Shown here: positions 1-5,904 of the stretch, in pieces | How the letters are laid out: each line of letters starts with the position of its first letter | Numbering within the stretch: position 1 is the stretch's first letter | Origin: Candidatus Ectomicrobium neotermitis | GTDB lineage: Bacteria; Elusimicrobiota; Endomicrobiia; Endomicrobiales; Endomicrobiaceae | Length of the DNA stretch: 6,608 nucleotides | Direction: 5' to 3' | Assembly (NCBI GenBank): GCA_031283745.1 | Contig: JAITBH010000047.1 | Location: 1 to 6,608, forward strand | Made by a program: the position numbers and the translations under genes | The notes under the pieces: generated by a model | Told to the model about the DNA's origin: nothing | The model's input: only the letters and a program-made list of their open reading frames with translations | Databases searched by the model: none

Positions 1-531
1 TGGCTTTTTGCTTTTGTTTTTTAGTGGTTCAAAGTTGATTTTAGAGAGATTGAATGCGTCCAAATATTGTTGTGCAACATTATCAACATGCTCTTCGAGT
101 TCCACATCGTCATCTTCAAAAAATATCGCTATGTCGGGAATAGTTTGTCGAACAGTCTCTATTATGTCGTCATTTAAGTTCAGTCGTCGTTTTATGTTTT
201 TGAAAAATCTGATTTCGCTGTATTCAATTATATCGTCGGCTTTGATTATTTCAATGACAAAATTTATCAAGACAAGCTTTTGCTCTTTGGTCATATCTGC
301 ATTTTCTAATTGTTTGAAATATGCTGAGGAAAAACCTTTTCCTTTTTGCCTTAACTCCTTGATAAATCGATCTATCTCGACATTGTAATCAAAGCCTTGT
401 AACAGCGGAGATTTATTGCTCATTGATTTGACTATTTCTACTTCCCTGTCATCAATGAAACCATCGGAAGCCATACAGCAAAATGCTGTCTTTATAAGTA
501 GTTTTTCAAAATCTATGTTTTCAGTTTTCAT
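1..531 (-). CDS. TerB/DjlA-N-like all-helical protein, 3' end outside window
   Basis: The frame stays open for 177 codons from the ATG at 531-529 to the left edge with no stop, so the C-terminus is missing. Two matching acidic motifs are visible: Ser-Asp-Gly-x-Ile with Glu seven residues after the Asp (D23, G24, E30), and Ala-Asp-Asp-x-Ile with the same spacing (D99, D100, E106). This paired motif is the hallmark of the TerB/DjlA N-terminal helical domain, where the acidic residues are thought to bind metal. A strongly acidic stretch follows at about 138-148, then a Lys-rich end (about 171-176). No signal peptide or membrane span is seen. The start codon overlaps the stop of the kinase-AAA gene as ATGA, which supports this start and implies translational coupling. 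TerB-type proteins occur in stress and tellurite-resistance loci; in DjlA the domain precedes a J domain. The exact role here is unknown. The family call is fairly firm. Confidence 0.8.
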   Translation of the reverse strand, partial: MKTENIDFEKLLIKTAFCCMASDGFIDDREVEIVKSMSNKSPLLQGFDYNVEIDRFIKELRQKGKGFSSAYFKQLENADMTKEQKLVLINFVIEIIKADDIIEYSEIRFFKNIKRRLNLNDDIIETVRQTIPDIAIFFEDDDVELEEHVDNVAQQYLDAFNLSKINFEPLKNKSKKP

Positions 532-2336
532 TGGTTAAACCCGATAGTATTTTTTGTTTTTTGTTCATTTTTTCCCTCCATTCTTTGTTTTATTTTTTCA
601 AAGCTTTTCAAAGCCCCAAGTGAGACAGATGGTTTTGTGTTTTTTATAGCTTCCTCTAAATGGCTCATGGTGATTTTTGTCTTTAATTTCAGTGCAGGTT
701 TTGATGCTTCGTTTACTAAAAACTCTATGTCTGATGAAACATAATTTTCCGTTAATTTTGACAGCTGTTCATAATCAATATCTCTCTCCAAAGGTCGGTC
801 TTTGAGATACCTTTCAAACATCATTTTTCTTGTTTCAAAATCTGGAGGCGGTATGTAAACTTTTTTATCCAAACGCCCCGTCCTTAACATAGCGGGATCG
901 ATAATATCAGGATAGTTTGTAGCTCCTACAATGAAAATTCCTTTTTCCCCCGTCCTATCCATTTGGGCCAACATTTCATTTATCGCTTCGTTAAACATTA
1001 TTGAACCATCTCCAAAGGCTTTTGCTCTGTTGGCAAGCAGAACATCTATCTCGTCGATAAATATAACGATAGGTGCATTTTGTTCTGCCTCCTTAAACAT
1101 TTTTGCAACATTTTCTTTTGTAGCGTTTATATAACGGCTTTGCAGAGTCGATGGCGTAGCCAAAATGAAATTAAAGCCTGCTTCTTGAGCAAAATGTTTT
1201 GCAAAAAATGTTTTCCCGCAACCCGGAGGCCCATAAAGAAGCATTCCATTTGGAATAGTTACGCCATATTTGGCGTATTCCTGTGGATTTTTTAGTGCAT
1301 CGATGACATCAAATTTGAGCTGAGCTTTTAATTCTTTCATGCCTGTTATTGCGTCAAAGCCAGTCGGTTTTGATGAGGTGTTAATGGCGGTAGGTTTGTT
1401 GTTATTTTTTGTGGGTTCGTTTTTATAGGACGATGGAAGGTCTTCGATTTTTATTTCTTCTTTTAATGCCTGCATAAATTCTTTTGCGGTTTTGAACCTG
1501 TTGTCTAAATTAACATCAAGAGCCTTTTTTAAGATCAATTTAACGTTATCGTTAAAACCGATAAATCTCTCGGGCAGGCTAAAAAAAGATAATGGTCTAT
1601 TTCTTTCCGAAACTATAGTTTCTTCTAAAGAGATTCTTTCAGATTGAAATTTTGACAATTGCTTAAACCAAGGAGGTAGCCCGAAAATTAGTTGATACAT
1701 AACGGCTCCGATGGAAAATATGTCGCTTTGTGGAGAATAGAGATTATTAAAGCATTCGTTGGCTACATAATGAAAGTTTAGCCCGCTCTTGTTGTAAGCC
1801 TTTGTTGATTGATACCACGATCTTGCATATCCAAAATCTATGATTTTTGCTTTCGGTGGGTTGGTTGATAAATCCAACATTATGTTTTGAGGGGTTATTT
1901 CATTGTGAATTATTGGTTCAGGCAAAGAATGCAAATAATCTAACCCTCTCAAAACATCGTTGATGATTCTTTTTATGTCGTAGTAAACGCAAAAAGGTTC
2001 CCTGCCTATTTTCTCAAATAAAGTTTCTCCTGATATGAAATCTAATATTAAGTAGCCGAATTTTTTGTTGTCATAAAATAACTCACCACTGTCTTTGTAA
2101 GAGACAATATTTTCGTGGCTGATATTTTTTAGAAATTTGATTTCAAGCAAATTGTTTTGATTGTCAAAAGAGAAAAAATTCAGTTTCGAATAATCAAACA
2201 ATTTGAGGAAACATATTTTCTCCTCCTTATCTTTTATGCGATAAGTTTGAGCATTATTTCCTTCTTTAACAAAGAACATCACTTTGTATTTGTTGTCTAT
2301 CAAAAAGTCTTTCGGCAAAATTTTAGTAGTGGGCAT
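528..2336 (-). CDS. Protein kinase-like domain fused to classic AAA+ ATPase
   Basis: The 602-residue protein has two domains. Residues about 15-295 form a Ser/Thr-kinase-like fold: a weak Gly loop with a single Gly (G26), the Lys of subdomain II (K45), a helix-C Glu (E65), a catalytic loop reading His-Asn-Glu-Ile-Thr-Pro-Gln-Asn (144-151) in place of HRDxKPEN, an intact DFG (167-169), ANE in place of APE, and a SDIFSIG helix-F motif (204-210). A polar linker of about 300-325 leads to the AAA domain (about 325-570): Walker A GPPGCGKT (369-376), Walker B ending IDEID (427-431), sensor-1 Asn in GATN (474), and two SRH arginines (R485, R488). The AAA part resembles the Vps4/katanin/Cdc48/FtsH branch and is probably a hexameric protein-remodelling motor. 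The kinase domain sits where such proteins usually carry a substrate or adaptor domain. The ATG overlaps the Hsp70 stop by 1 nt (TAATG). No protease motif (HExxH) is seen, so it is not FtsH. Domain calls are firm; activity of the kinase part is uncertain. Confidence 0.93.
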   Translation of the reverse strand: MPTTKILPKDFLIDNKYKVMFFVKEGNNAQTYRIKDKEEKICFLKLFDYSKLNFFSFDNQNNLLEIKFLKNISHENIVSYKDSGELFYDNKKFGYLILDFISGETLFEKIGREPFCVYYDIKRIINDVLRGLDYLHSLPEPIIHNEITPQNIMLDLSTNPPKAKIIDFGYARSWYQSTKAYNKSGLNFHYVANECFNNLYSPQSDIFSIGAVMYQLIFGLPPWFKQLSKFQSERISLEETIVSERNRPLSFFSLPERFIGFNDNVKLILKKALDVNLDNRFKTAKEFMQALKEEIKIEDLPSSYKNEPTKNNNKPTAINTSSKPTGFDAITGMKELKAQLKFDVIDALKNPQEYAKYGVTIPNGMLLYGPPGCGKTFFAKHFAQEAGFNFILATPSTLQSRYINATKENVAKMFKEAEQNAPIVIFIDEIDVLLANRAKAFGDGSIMFNEAINEMLAQMDRTGEKGIFIVGATNYPDIIDPAMLRTGRLDKKVYIPPPDFETRKMMFERYLKDRPLERDIDYEQLSKLTENYVSSDIEFLVNEASKPALKLKTKITMSHLEEAIKNTKPSVSLGALKSFEKIKQRMEGKNEQKTKNTIGFNQ

Positions 2337-4876
2337 TATTCTAAAGTCTCCCTGGATTTTTGTTCCTCTTCAGGCAGTAGCTCCATAACTTGAATAAAAA
2401 TATCTCTTGCAACGGATACGTCTCCGAGTGCTGCTCTTTGCAACCCTTCATTTATTAGTTGTTTTGCTTTTGCCTTATCTGTCCACTTTCTAGATTCAAA
2501 GGTATTGTTTATCCCTCTTAAATATTGAACAAACAGCTCATCACCCAATATGTCAAACAGAATTTGATGAATGTCCCCATACAGTTGAGATATCAATTCT
2601 TTGGCACTTTTGATGTTTTTGCCTCTTATCATATCGTCAACTCTGGTTCTGTATTCGTTAATCGTTGTATCTATCTTTTGAGGAATAGACTCATCTCTAA
2701 AACTTTCATTTTTATATTTTGAAAGTGTCCGCTCCAATCTGCCAAAAGCATATCGCAAGTCCTCTTCAACTTTAGGCCACGCCCCTCGTTTTTCTTGCTC
2801 GTCAAGCTTTAGAAGTTCTTTTTTATAAGCATCAAGGATTTTCAATCGTCCATCAACATTTCCTTTTTCATTTTCTAATTGCAACAAAAGATTGTTTAAG
2901 TTTTTTTCTATTTCAGTAGCTCTACTTTTGATAGCCCTCTTTTTAGCCTCACCTATTTTTTCTCTCAACTCATGCTCTGATGGAGGTTCTATTTGTTTAA
3001 TTTTTATTTCCATTTTTATGTCGTAATCCAACAATGGAATATACGCCCTAAAAAACATTGTCTGTGAGCTGTCTATCTTAATAGTGATGTCGACATCGCT
3101 TCCTTTAGGAAGAAATGATGGCAACTCTTCACCGCTGACAACGATTTCCTTTATTAAATTGTTCAAAGCAGGATTTGTTCGTTCAGCATTATAATCGCCT
3201 TGATAAATAGGTATGCGAAAAACATCCTTCATTCCGGGTTTTATGTCTTGCCTTGTTTTTAAGCCATTGGTTGTGCCTGTAGCGGGAATACGTTTATTTT
3301 TTTCTAACCCCTTGACTGGAGAAAATAAATCTTTATCTTCGTCGTCAAAATGCTTCACTATTCCTATGTGATAGGGCAAAACCTGCATAGAATCCAAACC
3401 ACCTATACCCTGCAAAATACTGAATTCATTCGGCTCGCATTCTAATTTGTTACCCATATCGTCATATAAAGTTACGGTAAACAAATTTGACCGCCCCTCT
3501 ATTAACTCAACCTCAATAAGTTCAGGAACAGTTCCAATTTCTTTTTTCCCGCTTGTCCAAGCACCATCAAAACGGGAAATGACACCATAAACTTTAGCGG
3601 GCAAATTTCCTTCCGTTTTTTCTTTAAGAATTTTTATGTTTACAGTCTCGTTTAATTCCACAGAGGTTGCATAATATTTAACATCCAACTGAATTTTTGT
3701 TTTGTCTCTTGATTCCTCTTGAATGTTGTCTGTTACTGACACTGTCGATGCAAAAAGAGCTGCCCCTCTTGCGACTACAGTCATCGGGTCGACGGAAGTA
3801 TCCACTTTTTCCGTAATCTGTTCTTTAAGCATTCTTCTCAATATGGGCGAATATGTCGGGCCGCCAACTAAAATTAGTGCCTCTAAATTGGAGCCTTTAA
3901 GATTGTTACGTTCAAGCAGATGTTTAGTTATGTCTATTGCTTTTTGAAAAACAGGAGACAAAATTCTTTCCATATCGCTTTGAGTTACAGTGATGTCTAA
4001 TTCAAGGTCATGTTGTTTGCCGTTTTCATCCTTAACCTGCAAATCGCCGAGAGGTGTCATGATATTATGAGTATTGTTAAATGAAAGCTGAATTTTGGCC
4101 TCTTCAGCAAAAACTTTTAAGGCACTCCTTAAAATTTCTTTTTTGTTTGTGTCTGTCATAAGCCCATTTATTACCTCATAATTTTCAGCAAGGTATGGCA
4201 GTATTATATTGTCAACAATTGCTTCGTCTAAATTTTTCCCTCCGAGCCAATTATCACCATCTGTGTCTTTTATCGACAAAATACCTTCCTCTGCCTTTAT
4301 CAATGCAGCATCAAAAGTTCCTCCGCCGAAATCAAACACGCACCAATAACCATCTTTTTTGGAATTTGAAAGTCCATATGCGGTCGCAGCTGCGACTGGT
4401 TCTTGCAAAAGCTGTGCTTGCTTAAACCCAGCCATTTTGGCGGCTTTTATCGTGGCTTCATTTTGAGTGTTTATAAATTTTGCGGGGACAGTTATGATGA
4501 TTGAATTAACATTCTCGTCAGTAACAAGAGACTTTAATTTTTTTAACACTTCAGCTGACAACTCTTCTGATGAAAAGCTCCTTCCCATATTCGAACTTTC
4601 ATATGAGTGGGTTGTTCCCATAGTTCTTTTAAATTCCGTGTATGAGTTTGAGCTGATGGTTTCAGATGAACTTAGAGCTTTAACTCGTTCTCTGCCGATA
4701 GCGTTAAAAGCCGTGTCTCCGACTAAAATGCTTTTCTTTTGGTTGAAATGAACACATGAGGGAATAGTGTCCTTTTGCAACTCAGATTTTTTTATCGTTG
4801 GCTCTCCATTTTCCATTCTTGCTATCGCAGAATTTGTTGTGCCAAGGTCAATTCCATAATCGATTTTGTTTCTCAT
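2336..4876 (-). CDS. Divergent Hsp70 (DnaK-like) chaperone
   Basis: This 846-residue protein is about 200 residues longer than DnaK. The ATPase domain (about 5-378) is complete: GIDLGTTNS (8-16), Lys in EFKR (K83, aligning with the catalytic DnaK/Hsc70 lysine), EPVAAATAYG (159-168), FDFGGGTFD (181-189) and LVGGPTYSP (336-344). It should therefore bind and hydrolyse ATP. In the last motif Tyr342 replaces the usual Arg of GGxTR. An extra beta-rich segment of about 100 residues (about 395-492) comes before a region that reads as the beta substrate-binding domain (about 496-628, with NKRIPATGT at 527-535 and YQGDYNAER at 558-566). A long helical, partly coiled-coil tail follows (about 632-846), without an EEVD-type end. 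No signal peptide is present, so it is cytoplasmic. The start is fixed by the ATG at 4876 with a good ribosome-binding site. It lies 27 nt after the GrpE-like gene, its likely exchange factor. It is clearly a paralogue and not the housekeeping DnaK. Confidence 0.95.
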   Translation of the reverse strand: MRNKIDYGIDLGTTNSAIARMENGEPTIKKSELQKDTIPSCVHFNQKKSILVGDTAFNAIGRERVKALSSSETISSNSYTEFKRTMGTTHSYESSNMGRSFSSEELSAEVLKKLKSLVTDENVNSIIITVPAKFINTQNEATIKAAKMAGFKQAQLLQEPVAAATAYGLSNSKKDGYWCVFDFGGGTFDAALIKAEEGILSIKDTDGDNWLGGKNLDEAIVDNIILPYLAENYEVINGLMTDTNKKEILRSALKVFAEEAKIQLSFNNTHNIMTPLGDLQVKDENGKQHDLELDITVTQSDMERILSPVFQKAIDITKHLLERNNLKGSNLEALILVGGPTYSPILRRMLKEQITEKVDTSVDPMTVVARGAALFASTVSVTDNIQEESRDKTKIQLDVKYYATSVELNETVNIKILKEKTEGNLPAKVYGVISRFDGAWTSGKKEIGTVPELIEVELIEGRSNLFTVTLYDDMGNKLECEPNEFSILQGIGGLDSMQVLPYHIGIVKHFDDEDKDLFSPVKGLEKNKRIPATGTTNGLKTRQDIKPGMKDVFRIPIYQGDYNAERTNPALNNLIKEIVVSGEELPSFLPKGSDVDITIKIDSSQTMFFRAYIPLLDYDIKMEIKIKQIEPPSEHELREKIGEAKKRAIKSRATEIEKNLNNLLLQLENEKGNVDGRLKILDAYKKELLKLDEQEKRGAWPKVEEDLRYAFGRLERTLSKYKNESFRDESIPQKIDTTINEYRTRVDDMIRGKNIKSAKELISQLYGDIHQILFDILGDELFVQYLRGINNTFESRKWTDKAKAKQLINEGLQRAALGDVSVARDIFIQVMELLPEEEQKSRETLE

Positions 4877-4884
4877 TTTTCAAA

Positions 4885-4890
4885 CTCCTT
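4885..4890 (-). promoter_or_regulatory. Strong ribosome-binding site of the Hsp70 gene
   Basis: AAGGAG on the minus strand lies 8 nt before the Hsp70 ATG (4876-4874), within the 27-nt gap after the GrpE-like stop. It is the strongest Shine-Dalgarno match seen in the window. The two downstream genes have overlapping starts and probably depend on coupling. Confidence 0.75.
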
Positions 4891-4903
4891 TTTTTTGTCC
4901 CGC

Positions 4904-5794
4904 TCAAATCCCAATTGAGATCTCTACCTGAGCAGCCTGTATCATTTTGTCGTTATAGTTGACTTGAGGAATTAAGATTTTGGTTATTTTTTCTTCGCCT
5001 TTTTCAAGATTCTCGTCGGGAATTGAATTTATAACGGTAATTATCATCCCTTGATTAAATTTTTTACCAAGCAACTCTGGCATTTCATATCCATTAGCTT
5101 TTAGATTGTCTTTTAATCTTTCGACGGAACGTTTTAATTGTTTGAGTCCTTTTACATCACTGTCCATAAAACTGATGTTTCTTTCGATTAAATTTATTTC
5201 CCCTGCCACTTTCAGGGACAGGGAATGATCGGGTTCTTGATTAGTTATGGGTTGAATATTTTTTTGCTGTTGTATTAGTGAAATAAGTTCGCCCATTATT
5301 TGGGCTTGCTTATCGAACTCCCCGATTAGTTTTTCCTCGATGATTCTTTTGTCTTGATTTAATTTGCTTACCAAGTCCGCACTGTTTTTTCTTAGGTAAA
5401 AATATAACAACAATGAAATGATCGCTAAGAGGGCAAAAGCTCCTATTCCATAAATCGTTTTTTTGCTGATGGACTTGTCAATTTCCACAAAATTTTGAGC
5501 AGCATTTTCTGAAAACACAGTAATGGATGTAGAGTTTTCTGCGGTTTGAGTTTTTAAATTATTGATAGCCCCGTCGGAATTTTTTAGTTTTAGGTTTAAG
5601 GCTGTTATCAATTTTTTCAAATTACTGTTTTCTTTTTTTAACCAATTGATACTGATTTTTATGCTCTCTATTTCTTGTGCGACCTCTTCACTGTCGGCAT
5701 CGCTTTGGGCAGAGACTTCAGCCAAAGCAAATATAAAAATCAGAAATATGGCACTGATGAACCTGATAAACCTGTCTAATTTTTTTTGTGTCAT
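4904..5794 (-). CDS. Membrane-anchored GrpE-like nucleotide-exchange factor
   Basis: The product is 296 residues from the ATG at 5794. A Sec signal peptide (Lys/Arg-rich start, hydrophobic 11-25, likely cut after Ala29 in Val-Ser-Ala/Gln) is followed by a coiled coil (about 38-85) that would lie outside the inner membrane. One membrane span follows (about 114-134), with Arg-Lys after it, placing the rest in the cytoplasm. The cytoplasmic part has a long helix and then a GrpE pattern: LKQLKRSVERLKDNL helix (217-231), NGYE (234-237), LLGKKFN (241-247) matching the GrpE G-x-x-F-D-P turn, GEEKITKI (266-273), and a closing strand with Ile-Gln-Ala-Ala-Gln-Val (285-290) matching the GrpE end Ile-Arg-Ala-Ala/Pro-x-Val. 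An upstream TTG (5857) in the same frame is rejected as start because the ATG has both a ribosome-binding site and a signal peptide directly after it. Together with the adjacent Hsp70 this suggests a membrane-tethered exchange factor. GrpE homology is judged by pattern only. Confidence 0.75.
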   Translation of the reverse strand: MTQKKLDRFIRFISAIFLIFIFALAEVSAQSDADSEEVAQEIESIKISINWLKKENSNLKKLITALNLKLKNSDGAINNLKTQTAENSTSITVFSENAAQNFVEIDKSISKKTIYGIGAFALLAIISLLLYFYLRKNSADLVSKLNQDKRIIEEKLIGEFDKQAQIMGELISLIQQQKNIQPITNQEPDHSLSLKVAGEINLIERNISFMDSDVKGLKQLKRSVERLKDNLKANGYEMPELLGKKFNQGMIITVINSIPDENLEKGEEKITKILIPQVNYNDKMIQAAQVEISIGI

Positions 5795-5802
5795 AAATAT
5801 TG

Positions 5803-5808
5803 TCCTTT
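5803..5808 (-). promoter_or_regulatory. Ribosome-binding site that fixes the GrpE-like start
   Basis: AAAGGA on the minus strand lies 8 nt before the ATG at 5794-5792. It decides in favour of this start over the in-frame TTG at 5857, whose use would put 21 extra polar residues in front of the signal peptide. Confidence 0.7.
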
Positions 5809-5850
5809 GTTTGGCTTTAAGGTTTTTCCAACTTTGAGGAGTCTGAAAAT

Positions 5851-5870
5851 TCAACAATCTATGTCAACAA
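5851..5870. repeat. Short direct repeat TCAACAA-6 nt-TCAACAA in the intergenic gap
   Basis: Two copies of TCAACAA (5851-5857 and 5864-5870) are 13 nt apart start to start, on the plus strand (TTGTTGA on the coding strand). They sit between the tail-anchored gene and the GrpE-like gene, the only gap of the window long enough for a promoter or operator. Spacing is more than one helical turn and the repeat is short, so chance is likely. No convincing promoter or hairpin terminator was found elsewhere in 5795-5904. Confidence 0.25.
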
Positions 5871-5904
5871 ACCGACCAAAACATCTACTTACCCAAAGTA
5901 TTCA

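Noticed and set aside
8..388. Forward-strand open frame of 126 codons
   Set aside because: It lies antisense to the TerB-like gene, encodes a Ser/Cys/Phe-rich low-quality product and resembles no family; the minus-strand frame has clear TerB motifs.
528..2336. FtsH-type membrane protease
   Set aside because: The AAA domain is similar, but there is no membrane segment and no HExxH zinc site after it.
3723..4751. Three forward-strand open frames (3723-3947, 4195-4425, 4467-4751)
   Set aside because: All lie antisense within the Hsp70 gene, whose protein motifs are unambiguous across these positions.
5795..5857. Upstream TTG start extending the GrpE-like protein by 21 residues
   Set aside because: The ATG at 5794 has a good ribosome-binding site and is followed at once by a signal peptide; the extension is polar and would spoil it.
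5839..5867. Possible sigma-70 promoter with TTGACA on the minus strand (5867-5862)
   Set aside because: With 17-nt spacing the -10 position reads AGACTC, unlike TATAAT. A Bacteroidota-type TAnnTTTG element at proper spacing was not found either.
5795..5904. Intrinsic terminator after the tail-anchored gene
   Set aside because: Only short, imperfect inverted repeats were found, with no GC-rich stem followed by a T run, so readthrough into the operon is plausible.
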